NCBI GenBank assembly: GCA_038087015.1
Contig: JASBNA010000151.1
Span: 1-21,405 of the forward strand
DNA length: 21,405 nucleotides
Source of the DNA: Cerrena zonata
Taxonomy: Eukaryota; Basidiomycota; Agaricomycetes; Polyporales; Cerrenaceae
Direction of reading: 5' to 3'
The notes under the pieces are model-generated. The model was not told the origin of the DNA. It was given only the letters and a program-made list of their open reading frames with translations, and ran no database searches. The position numbers and the translations under genes are program-made. Every line of letters starts with the position of its first letter. The stretch's first letter is position 1. Shown here piece after piece: positions 8,765 through 17,600 of the stretch.

Positions 8765-9374
8765 CCTTAAACAGAACAATACTATACCTTCGGACTAATT
8801 AGCACCAAAAAACTCGGAATAAAATGACTCAATCCCTCAATCACTTGTTCCAGGATCTGGTGGTGTCTACATCATAACGTGCTATCTTCACCTACTGACA
8901 ATTGGGTCTTTGGGTGGTGTGGTGATAGCTGAAGAATGGCGTGGACCACTCACTCCCGATCTACCGACGTTGAAATAACAGGTGAGGATTTGTTCTCTTT
9001 GTACTTTAATTTAAGCGCATCACCAGATTCATCAACCAGTGCTTTCCCCTGTTGTCAGAACGTCTACACATGGCACTCTGAGGGGGTTCCCACCGAGTTG
9101 AGTTGCCCCTAGACCATGCTCCGGATGGTCACGGGCTGTAGGTGCTGTTTTGTTCATTTGGTTGGATTCGTCGACCCTTTTGGTTATTTTTGTCTCGGAG
9201 TCGGAGTTCCCATTACACAAAAATTGGCACGCTAGTCCAGCAGCCATTGCCACGAATGGGTTGGAGATGGACAGCTGTAGAAGAGGAAATGGGATATAAC
9301 CATGGTAAATAGAATCGTAATAGAATAGTAAAGTTAATGTTTGGAGGAACCGACCGGGTTGGTTGCAATTTCGC

Positions 9375-9420
9375 GTCACGTGATACGTAAACATCCGTGC
9401 ATACACAACGCACCCATACA
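9375..9420. promoter_or_regulatory. Cbf1-type and Rap1-like sites upstream of EAF6
   Basis: GTCACGTGAT (9375-9384) has the palindromic CACGTG core and flank of a Cbf1 site. GTAAACA follows at 9387-9393 (forkhead type) and CACCCATACA at 9411-9420 resembles the Rap1 core. The cluster lies 110-160 bases before the EAF6 start codon. Motif matches only; occupancy is inferred. Confidence 0.5.
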
Positions 9421-9532
9421 CCACGTTACCCACCCGTAAACCAGAAATTAGAAAAACAAACCCATCAACGATCTGTACTTGACGGCGGCTCAATACCCTC
9501 AGTTCCATACACACAATCAATAGGATATCAGG

Positions 9533-10201
9533 ATGTCTGTCAAGGATTCAAAGGAGAAAGAGGCCAAGACAGAAGGACAATCGCCGAAAAAAACGGAACC
9601 CGTGCCCAAATCACCCAAACCAAAGTCCTCAAGCAAACCCAAATCGCCCAGTAAGAATGAAAAACAACAAACCCCATCTATTGAACAGTATAACGAGTTG
9701 AAGAACCAACTTACCCAGCAGATCTTGAAGAAACAGGAGTTGGATTCCCAGTTGGGCACCTTGGAGTCCACAATATACGATAAGGAAACCGAATACTTTA
9801 ATGAAAGTGTCTATGGTAATATCGTGAGAGGATTTGAAAATTTTTCAAAGAATTCAGGTGGTGGGAGTGCTGGTTCAATGGGTTCAAATAAAAGAAGATT
9901 GGCGTATACCGATGATGATCATATCTTCAGTTTAAGTTCAATTAATTTTGTTAAAACTTTGATGAAAAGACAAGGATTAAGTATAAATGATTCTTATCAA
10001 TATACCGATTCTCCATCTTCCAATTCAAATAATCCTACTAAAGATGATTTTGACGATTATGAGGATTCGGTTGATCCAAACATTGGTAAAGACCCTAAAT
10101 CAAATGGGGTTTCGACTGAGTCTCCAGCCACTACACCTGGAACTCCAACTTCTTCGGGAATTCCCCCAAGAAAAAGAAAAGCAAGAGCTTTAGATGATTA
10201 A
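9533..10201 (+). CDS. EAF6: Eaf6, NuA4/NuA3 histone acetyltransferase subunit
   Basis: Eaf6 is a small structural subunit of the NuA4 (and in yeast NuA3) histone acetyltransferase complexes in the nucleus. The 222-residue protein has a conserved coiled-coil domain at about 52-105: YNELKNQLTQQILKKQELDSQL, then LESTIYDKETEYF and the signature YGNIVRGFENF. RRLAYTDDDHIFSLSS follows at 121-136. It is about twice as long as the S. cerevisiae protein. The extra parts are an N-terminal Lys/Ser/Pro-rich tail (1-47) with repeated SPK and KSP motifs, and an acidic then basic C-terminus (RKRKAR at about 213-218, a likely nuclear localisation signal). It converges on MRPL28 with 36 bases between stops. 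The start gives MSVKDSKEKE; no upstream in-frame alternative is needed. Confidence 0.9.
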   Translation: MSVKDSKEKEAKTEGQSPKKTEPVPKSPKPKSSSKPKSPSKNEKQQTPSIEQYNELKNQLTQQILKKQELDSQLGTLESTIYDKETEYFNESVYGNIVRGFENFSKNSGGGSAGSMGSNKRRLAYTDDDHIFSLSSINFVKTLMKRQGLSINDSYQYTDSPSSNSNNPTKDDFDDYEDSVDPNIGKDPKSNGVSTESPATTPGTPTSSGIPPRKRKARALDD

Positions 10202-10237
10202 GTTTATTATTCTTCTATTTACATTATATACAGTTGT

Positions 10238-10663
10238 TTATTCTTGTTTGGCTGGTGCGTAATTATACACCCAAGGTTTGGTTGGTGGATAATCGGTTGG
10301 AAGTCTCATTTCTAATGGATATTTGGGTAATTCTTGTTGATTGGCTATTTCAAATAATTCTGGACTTAATTTTTTCAATTCTTCCATTGCATTATATATA
10401 CTTTCATACTGTTGGTCTAATTGCTGTTGTTTCTTATCCATTTGTTGACGCTTGTACACCTTCCATGCATTGCTAATGGTCTTATGCTTTATTAAATCTT
10501 CTTTACATAACTTGATTAATTTAGGCTGCTTACGACTGGCTGATAATGCTGATAATTGTCCAACAACTTTTTGTGTGGATGCATTAAGTACACTGTCGGT
10601 TTTCTTGGTACGGATGAATGACTTCAGTATGCCTGAAACAGCCTTTTGGTATGACTTAAACAT
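10238..10663 (-). CDS. MRPL28: Mitochondrial large-subunit ribosomal protein mL40 (Mrpl28)
   Basis: This is a component of the mitochondrial 54S ribosomal subunit. The 141 residues match the length of yeast Mrpl28. The N-terminus (about 1-25) is basic with few acidic residues, fitting a mitochondrial presequence. The conserved block is VVGQLSALSASRKQPKLIKL followed by KEDLIKHKTISNAW, then a Lys/Gln-rich helix, LSPELFEIAN, and the C-terminal MRLPTDYPPTKPWVYNY. These agree with S. cerevisiae Mrpl28 as I recall it. It is convergent with EAF6 and divergent from the PPxY gene (220 bases between starts). Confidence 0.88.
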   Translation of the reverse strand: MFKSYQKAVSGILKSFIRTKKTDSVLNASTQKVVGQLSALSASRKQPKLIKLCKEDLIKHKTISNAWKVYKRQQMDKKQQQLDQQYESIYNAMEELKKLSPELFEIANQQELPKYPLEMRLPTDYPPTKPWVYNYAPAKQE

Positions 10664-10883
10664 GGAGGGATATAGTTATTTGACCTGTTATACATTAATC
10701 CTAGTCTGACTTTTTTTCATTGATTTTTTTCTTCATCAAAACTTTTCGGTTGTGCGATGCACAAAAAAATCAAGCCCAATTAAATCCGTACACTCACCTG
10801 TATACAAAAGCAATCATTAGAATTTCAGTTATCAGCCATTGAGTCCCTAGAGTTTGTATTACTTGATTTTTCGTCAATTAAGA

Positions 10884-11465
10884 ATGGGGAAGATTAGTGA
10901 ATTCATACATGGTGACAAGAACCAGGCCCAGCCAGGGGATGCACCGCCTTCATACGATGAAATTGACCATAATGTAAACCAATCTCCAGATTATCAAAAT
11001 CAAGCTGGCAACCAACAAGTTCCAGATTATAATGAAAGTTCCCAGCAAGGTTATACACCAAATGGATATCCCGATGAGAAAAAGCAGCCACAATTCCTGG
11101 GGGACCAAGGACAATTCCAAGGACAAGGACAATTCCAAGGACAAGGACAATTCCAAGGACAAGGACAATTCCAAGGACAAGGACCATCATATGATCCAAT
11201 GAATGATCCAAACGTCTATAAAGTACCTCCTCAAATGGTAAACATTACCCAGGCCAACCCCCAGCACTTGAATCCTCAATATCAAGAATATTTACAGAGA
11301 GACCAGGAACGAGTCAAGTATGGGGATTTCCCCAAACCCCATGATTATTATGGAAGACAAGGAGCTCCATTAAATCCTAGTAAGAAAGATGCTCTGAATA
11401 AAACTGGAGGGAAAGCATTTCCCGGTAAGAGTGGAGTAACTTACCATGGGGCAGCCAATCGTTAA
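10884..11465 (+). CDS. Unrecognised PPxY protein with QGQGQF tandem repeat
   Basis: I do not recognise a named family. The ATG at 10884 gives 193 residues; a TTG ten codons upstream is not a credible start. The protein is hydrophilic, with no membrane segment or signal peptide. PPSYDEI at 21-27 is a PY motif of the type bound by WW domains of Rsp5-like ubiquitin ligases. A Gln/Gly/Phe repeat lies at about 76-99, followed by PSYDPMNDPNVYKVPPQ. The C-terminus (about 132-193) looks conserved: a QYQEYLQRDQERVKYGDFP stretch, then GKAFPGKSGVTYHGAANR. Gly2 could be myristoylated, but the site is weak. By position it should be the orthologue of C. albicans orf19.398 (from memory). A role in ubiquitin-linked trafficking is only a guess from the PY motif. 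Confidence 0.8.
   Translation: MGKISEFIHGDKNQAQPGDAPPSYDEIDHNVNQSPDYQNQAGNQQVPDYNESSQQGYTPNGYPDEKKQPQFLGDQGQFQGQGQFQGQGQFQGQGQFQGQGPSYDPMNDPNVYKVPPQMVNITQANPQHLNPQYQEYLQRDQERVKYGDFPKPHDYYGRQGAPLNPSKKDALNKTGGKAFPGKSGVTYHGAANR
11109..11180 (+). repeat. Four perfect 18-base tandem repeats
   Basis: The unit GGACAATTCCAAGGACAA is repeated four times without a mismatch (11109-11126, 11127-11144, 11145-11162, 11163-11180), then begins a fifth partial copy. In frame it encodes a six-residue Gly/Gln/Phe unit. Exact identity, third positions included, indicates very recent expansion, so copy number is likely to vary between strains. Confidence 0.95.
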
Positions 11466-11594
11466 TAGAATTTGATACTTTGATTTTTATAAATGTGAAT
11501 TCTGTAAATTCTTTATTCGTAATATATACAATATAAAATGTTTAAATGAAAAAGCCAAAAAAAAAAAAAAAAAGAGAAGCTAACTTTTAATCGA

Positions 11595-13466
11595 TTAGGA
11601 TAAAAGATTATCACCGTTATAAGTCCAACCACCAAATTGTTTTTGAACTGACTCACTTAAGAAATCATCAACCACACTATCTTGAGGTTTTTCATTAGTA
11701 AAATCTTGATCAAAATTCGAAGTATCTAATAAGTTTTCAACGTTTGGCTTAAAAGGAGGTAAATAATTTTTATGTAATAATTTATTCCAATCAATATCTT
11801 TGAAAAAACTATGATTTTTAATTTCAATTGCATCATTTAATCTTTTAGAAGGATCTTTTTGTAATAATTTAATTAACAAATCCTGAACATCAGTATTCTC
11901 TAAAAATGAAGGAAATTTTAATGGATTTTGTAAAATTTTTCTATACATTGTTGAAACATCATCATCATAAAATGGAGGTAAACCAGTTAACATTTCATAT
12001 AATAAGGTACCTAAAGTCCACCAATCAACACATCTAGTATAACCTTGATTTAATAATAATTCAGGAGCCAAATATTCAGGAGTACCACAGAAAGTATTTG
12101 TTTTATCATTATTTGACATATTTAATTTACATAAACCAAAATCGCAAAGAGCAATATGACCTTGATAATCCAATAAGATGTTTTCTGGTTTTAAGTCACG
12201 ATAAATGACATTTAAGTCATGTAAACTTTCTAAAGCAGTTAATAATTCAGCAATATAAAATCTTGATCTATCCATTGAAAATTTCCCTTCTTTTTGTAAA
12301 TGCCAAAATAATTCACCACCATTAATAAAAGATAAAACCAAATAAAGTTTTTCTGGAGATTGAAATGAAAATTTCAAAGGAACAATAAAAGGATTTGTAA
12401 TTCTAGCTAAAACTGTTCTTTCAGCTAAAGTATGAGTGACTTCCATCCTTGATATAATATGTTGTTTTCTTAAAGTTTTTAAAGCATAAATCTGTTTTGT
12501 ATCCTTTTTGATAACTTGCATAACTTTACCAAAAGAACCTTTACCAATAACTTTTAATAAATCAAAATCATCAATTGATAAATGGGGTTTAATTAAAGGT
12601 TTGAAATCAATAGTTAACATGATTTCACCGTAATCATCTTTCAAATTCAAATTATAGTTATTAAATTTTAAAAATTCATGATTCATTAATCTAATTGGAT
12701 TTGAAATATTTTTTAAATTAATTGGTAATTTAATTGAACCAATTAATAAGTCACCAATATTTGATCCATTATTAGTAAAAGACTTTTTATTATTTAATTT
12801 TTCCAGTTGTGGTATTAATAAATTTGGTAATCTGATAAATAAATTTAAATTTAAAAAATTTGAATTATTAACCCCGATTTTTTTAGTTACATCAAAAGAA
12901 ACAACTTGATTCCAAGTTGATTGATGTACTGTACCTCTTTGTGGTTCGATAATCAATACATTATTATCGAATTCAACAGTTAAATAAAGTAATGATTTAA
13001 TTAAATTTTCTCCATTTGGTATAGTTATATTTGCTGGTAAATAATTGGTTGATATTGATCCTGGAATTAAATCTTCATCATCTAATTTAGTTAATGAATT
13101 ATTTAGTTGTTGTTGAGTTGATTCATTTGTTGCATTATTTGCCAATGCATTTAAGATTTGTTTATTATTATTAATTTGAATTGGTAATTTAATATTATTT
13201 GAATTATAAATCTTAATAGTTAATAATCCTGGGTTTGATATAATCTCCTGTACTGCTGGTTCTTCAATTTGTTGCTGTTGTTGTTCTTCAACTTGTTCAG
13301 CTTCTTCATCTTTAATATTCAAATTGCCAACATTTTCAGATAAATTATTAACTGATATAGTTTTCCTACTATCAGTTGAGTTTCTTGGAGACAGGCTTTG
13401 ACTATTTTCCGGAGATTTATCAATATTAGAAGATCCAAACTTAAATTTATTTTTAAATTTCAACAT
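11595..13466 (-). CDS. YPK2: Ypk-family AGC protein kinase
   Basis: Ypk1/Ypk2 kinases are the fungal SGK-like effectors of TORC2 and Pkh kinases. They control sphingolipid synthesis, membrane stress and actin. The protein is 623 residues. The N-terminus carries a Gln/Glu stretch (about 56-70) and a C2-like beta-rich region (about 80-290). The kinase domain (about 301-555) has GKGSFGKV at 308-315, Lys330, YRDLKPEN with Asp424, DFG at 442-444, and activation-loop Thr458 in TFCGTPEY (the Pkh site). The C-terminal hydrophobic motif FGGWTYNGDN puts the TORC2 site at Thr615. All catalytic residues are present. CTG-clade yeasts usually keep one YPK gene. The C. albicans copy is, I believe, orf19.399 (YPK2/YKR2), so YPK1 would be an equally fair name. 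It faces HSL1 across a 1.16 kb gap. Confidence 0.93.
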   Translation of the reverse strand: MLKFKNKFKFGSSNIDKSPENSQSLSPRNSTDSRKTISVNNLSENVGNLNIKDEEAEQVEEQQQQQIEEPAVQEIISNPGLLTIKIYNSNNIKLPIQINNNKQILNALANNATNESTQQQLNNSLTKLDDEDLIPGSISTNYLPANITIPNGENLIKSLLYLTVEFDNNVLIIEPQRGTVHQSTWNQVVSFDVTKKIGVNNSNFLNLNLFIRLPNLLIPQLEKLNNKKSFTNNGSNIGDLLIGSIKLPINLKNISNPIRLMNHEFLKFNNYNLNLKDDYGEIMLTIDFKPLIKPHLSIDDFDLLKVIGKGSFGKVMQVIKKDTKQIYALKTLRKQHIISRMEVTHTLAERTVLARITNPFIVPLKFSFQSPEKLYLVLSFINGGELFWHLQKEGKFSMDRSRFYIAELLTALESLHDLNVIYRDLKPENILLDYQGHIALCDFGLCKLNMSNNDKTNTFCGTPEYLAPELLLNQGYTRCVDWWTLGTLLYEMLTGLPPFYDDDVSTMYRKILQNPLKFPSFLENTDVQDLLIKLLQKDPSKRLNDAIEIKNHSFFKDIDWNKLLHKNYLPPFKPNVENLLDTSNFDQDFTNEKPQDSVVDDFLSESVQKQFGGWTYNGDNLLS

Positions 13467-13870
13467 TTTAATAATTATTTAGTATTCGATAAAATTCTAA
13501 TTGAAATACTTAACTATATATATACTCTAATATAGCATACCACGATTTGGAAACGATAGTAGTCCAGTGTGTCGTTTAATTTATGAAAAACCAATATTTC
13601 TTTCAAATCTTTATCAATGACCTGTTATTTATAAGAATACGATAACAAAAGATGATCATTAATGTTTATGTGGTTTTGTTATTACTGAGTTTCAGCTGGT
13701 TTACGGGTGGGAAAGTCCAACGGCCGGATGTAACTCCCAAGAATGAATAAACAACCGGCGGACACGGAGTTTAGAGAATACCTGGTGCACGGGTGTATAT
13801 CTACCACTACTTCCATTTCCACTAAATTACTACTATTTCGTTAAGTTCTTATCATTCGCTGAGTATCTGT

Positions 13871-13930
13871 TTGGCTTAGTTTAGTCTGACTTAGCTTACT
13901 TTGACTTAGCTTGCTTTGACTTAGCTTAGT
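13871..13930. repeat. Four-copy 15-base minisatellite
   Basis: Four consecutive 15-base units (13871-13885, 13886-13900, 13901-13915, 13916-13930) follow the pattern TTGACTTAGCTTAGT. The first is the most diverged, with two differences from that pattern. It is non-coding and lies about 700 bases upstream of HSL1. Confidence 0.85.
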
Positions 13931-14206
13931 ATGTTCATTAAGATAAACCAAGGTACTTAGTCCCTCTATACTCGTACACTGTTTCTTTTCATTAAATCCA
14001 TACTTCCACATCGCTCAGCTATCCTACTTTACTTCTATACTCAATTAGCTATCATTATGTTACACCTTTTCGTCTTAGTTTAGTTTGCAACAATTGTTGT
14101 ACTCAGATTTACTTACAGCGTGATATCCGGTGGTCACCCGATTCGCTCGGAACTGAGAATAAACGACTTAGAACCGACACAGAACCGACCGACCGTTAGA
14201 AAATGT

Positions 14207-14461
14207 CGCGTTTCGAATGACAACATTACACAAAACAAAAGGAGTTAGACACCCGTGCACCAATTACTCAAGTAGATGTACGGATGTACCTTTTTCGAAA
14301 CAAATAAACAAACACGAAACCGCCCGGTTACTTCTCCCAGTGTTTACAACGCGATTTAATCGACAAGCTGACAACTAGACGTAGTATTGTTACATAAAGA
14401 CCCCCTTCTAAGTAAGATTCCTTCGATAGTGGGTTTCCGTTGGCGTAAGGTGTTTGTTTAT
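14207..14461 (+). promoter_or_regulatory. Forkhead, SCB and ACGCG motifs before HSL1
   Basis: Motifs seen are CGCGT (14207-14211, ACGCG on the other strand), ATAAACAA (14304-14311), CACGAAA (14313-14319, a perfect SCB), TGTTTAC (14341-14347, forkhead GTAAACA on the other strand), ACGCGA (14349-14354) and TTGTTTAT (14454-14461). SCB and MCB elements are bound by SBF/MBF in G1/S, and forkhead factors act in S to M. All lie 168-422 bases before the HSL1 start. Confidence 0.55.
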
Positions 14462-14628
14462 GCTAATAGGTTTGTGGAACTTGCAAGACCATAGGCATTG
14501 AAAATACTGGAATTGGAATCTATATCAACAAATTGAAAGAGAAATCCTTTCATTCATTTGAATAAATCTACTACACACTAGAAGTAGCTTAGGTTACTGG
14601 AATCACCAACTATATTCACTCTTTCAAA

Positions 14629-17600
14629 ATGTCAACTATAACTGAAAATGAAGTTAATGTTGATAAAGTAGTTCAATCAGTTACCAACGCTACCAAAAGA
14701 TTATCTCAGATATCAACCAATACTAATAATAGTAATACTAAACGGAAAACTCAGAATCGAATAGGGCCCTGGAAGTTAGGTAGAACTTTAGGTAGAGGAT
14801 CAACTGGTAGAGTTAGATTAGCTAAAAACATTAATACTAATAAATTAGCCGCTGTTAAAATTGTTCCAAAATCCAATTTCAAAAAACTTGAAAATCCAAA
14901 ATATAAAAGAAATGATGATCAAGATGTTGATAGATTACCTTATGGGATTGAAAGAGAAATAGTTATCATGAAATTAATAAGTCACCCTAATATAATGGGA
15001 CTTTATGATGTTTGGGAAAATAAAAATGACTTATACTTAATCTTAGAATACATCGAGGGAGGAGAATTATTTGATTATTTAATTAAAAGAGGTAAATTAC
15101 AAGAATTTGAAGCAATTAACTATTTCAAACAGATAATCAATGGTATAAATTACTTACACCAATTCAATATTTGTCATCGAGATTTAAAACCAGAAAACTT
15201 ACTATTAGATTTTAATAAGAATATCAAAATTGCTGATTTTGGTATGGCAGCTTTAGAAGTTAAAGAAAAATTATTAGAAACAAGTTGCGGTAGTCCTCAT
15301 TATGCCTCCCCCGAAATTGTTGCTGGTAAAAATTATCATGGTGCTCCTTCGGATATTTGGTCTTGTGGGATTATTCTCTTTGCTTTATTAACTGGTCATT
15401 TACCTTTTGATGATGAAAACATAAGAAAATTATTATTAAAAGTTCAAAATGGTAAATTTATTATGCCAGCTAATTTATCTTGGGAAGCAAAAGATTTAAT
15501 CAATAAAATGTTACAAGTTAATCCAAATGACCGTATTACTATTGGTTCAATTTTAAAACACCCCTTATTAACTAAATATCCTGAACCAGTTTTGCATAAT
15601 GTAACCTCAACAACTACTTTGGATTTTAAAAATTCGAATATTAAACCAATTCAATCAGTTGATAAAATTGATGAAGAAATTTTGAAAAATTTATCAGTTC
15701 TTTTCCATAATTGTGATGAAGCTTCAATTATTAATAAATTAATTTCTCCTCTGAAAAATCCTGAAAAAATGTTTTACTACTTACTAATGAAATATCGTAA
15801 TGAACATCATTCCAATTTGAACTATCAAGATGATGATGGTCAACCTTTTCAAAACTCAAATCTTCCAAGATCAAATTCAATCATCAATCCTTCAACTGGT
15901 GAAATTAAAATCTTGAAAAATACCAAAAATTTTACTGCATCCACTTCCTTCACTAAAAAAAAATCAAATATAAGTCAAACCTCCTCTACAAAATCAATTA
16001 AAAAATTGATTCAACCTCCAAAAAGAAAATTGACCGGGCCAATTAACTTGGCTGATCTTTCTGCCCAGCTTGAAAATACCTCTGCCAATGATTCTTTCAA
16101 AAAGGAACCCGTTGAAACTCCAAAAAGACAATCACCGAAAAGACAATCGCCCAAGAGACAATCCCCTAAAAGGCAATCTCCAGTGAAACCATCTCCTAAA
16201 CGACAATCTCCTAAAAGGCAAGCTTCTAAAAATCAAAATAATAAATCAATCATAAATTTTGAAAAGATCTGTCAAGATGTTTTCAATGGTGAAATAGATG
16301 ATAGCTTATTTGATAATAGTACTGAAAATAAATCAATCAAAGTTGAAAATGATGATCTCAAACCTGAGCCTTCTGTTATTAAAAATAAAACTATGTCAAA
16401 TTATTTGAAAATTGAAGAAAAATCAGATTTCTCTCCGGCTAAATCCAATAAATCCACCAAATCCAATAAATCAAACATTCAAGCCGAAAGAGATTTGAAA
16501 TTAAAAGCAATTGCTCAAAGGGAACAACAGAAAAACCATGTTAAGAAATTAAAAAAAAATGTTAATTTAACTACTTCGACGGCAAAAGATTTTTACCAAC
16601 AAGACAAATTGAAAACTGAAAAAGATGATAAAGTGAAATCAGAAGATGGGGAATTGAACGATGAGCGTAAGAGACAAAGTGTCTTGATGAAACAAAAACA
16701 ATTGGAAGCTCAAAAACAATTAAAAGAAGAAGTTGAATTACCATCGTTACCCCCTTTACCCAACAAAAGATATAGTTCAACTCCAGCTCCTTCTAGTTTG
16801 GATCCTAGGGTTAACTCATTATTAAGAGCAAAATCTTTAGCTACCCCTTCAAGCTATGCATCTTTGAGAGGTAGAGGTTTGAATGATAAAAATATTAAAG
16901 TTTTGAAAAAATTAGGTATTGATGTATTACCTCCTTCCCCTAAAAAATTAAATCATAACTTGAAAACTTCAAGCTCAAGAAATTTGAATACTTACATTGA
17001 CAATGTCGACAATGACAAAGAAAATAATAACGAAACTTCAATTGGCCAATTCAATAAAAAAGAATCGACTTTTCAAAATAGTCCTTCTTCGGTTTTGAAA
17101 CCAACTTTTGGCAATAATTTATCAAATCGCCAATCAAATCAGTCTCAAAAATCTTTAAAATCTCAAACTAATTATAAATCAATGTTAAATAACATCAATG
17201 AAAACGGTTTGAGTACAGTTATTGACAATTCTCCAATGACCGTTAAAAATATCATGATTAAAGAAGAACCATTGCCAAATCCAAGATTTTCAAAATTTTC
17301 GTTCAATGGTTTAATGAATGATTATAATAATGCTGGTGATCAAACTATTTTGAATAGTACATTAACAACCGGAGGAACTGTTATCAAAAGAAGTAAAGGT
17401 GATAAAACTTCATTGAAAACTAACCCAGGTAAAGGTTTAATTGAAAAATCTACCTTTAAACATGATCCAAAAGATTCAAAAAAATCTTCAAATAATTTAG
17501 TTGGTTTAGGAATTGATGTCACTAACAATAAACATGACAATACTGGGTTTTTATCGGTTAATATATCTGATACTGATGAATTTGATCTGAATCAATCTTT

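Larger units (their letters stand above)
8600..9532. promoter_or_regulatory. Divergent ENO1/EAF6 intergenic region
   Basis: This 933-base gap lies between the ENO1 and EAF6 start codons. On the ENO1 side there is a TATA box and an A/T-cored inverted repeat. On the EAF6 side there are a palindromic CACGTG and a Rap1-like CACCCATACA. A smaller inverted repeat GACCAT-n7-ATGGTC lies at 9112-9130. A minus frame at 9032-9520 has no recognisable homology, two CTG codons and overlaps these promoter motifs, so I do not call it a gene. Confidence 0.6.
13467..14628. promoter_or_regulatory. Divergent YPK2/HSL1 intergenic region
   Basis: At 1,162 bases this is the longest gap in the window. On the YPK2 side a TATATATA run sits at about 13515-13523. 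The middle has a 15-base minisatellite (13871-13930). The HSL1 side has paired GAACCGAC motifs (14171-14178, 14182-14189) and a cluster of cell-cycle-type motifs. No protein-coding frame, tRNA B-box or other RNA gene is evident. Confidence 0.6.

Noticed and set aside
9112..9130. Inverted repeat GACCAT-n7-ATGGTC
   Set aside because: Only 6-base arms; this is expected by chance in a window of this size, so it is noted but not called a site.
9032..9520. 162-codon minus-strand open frame upstream of EAF6
   Set aside because: It opens at TTG, has no recognisable motif, uses CTG codons that real genes here avoid, and covers the EAF6 promoter motifs.
10854..10883. Upstream TTG start for the PPxY gene
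   Set aside because: A TTG start is not expected in a yeast nuclear gene; the ATG at 10884 is in good position.
10903..11211. Minus-strand Leu/Val repeat frames opposite the PPxY gene
   Set aside because: They only exist because the 18-base repeat is stop-free in several frames.
14205..14220. TTTCGAATGAC as a possible tRNA B-box
   Set aside because: It does not fit GWTCRANNC and no A-box or cloverleaf surrounds it; no tRNA gene was found in any gap.
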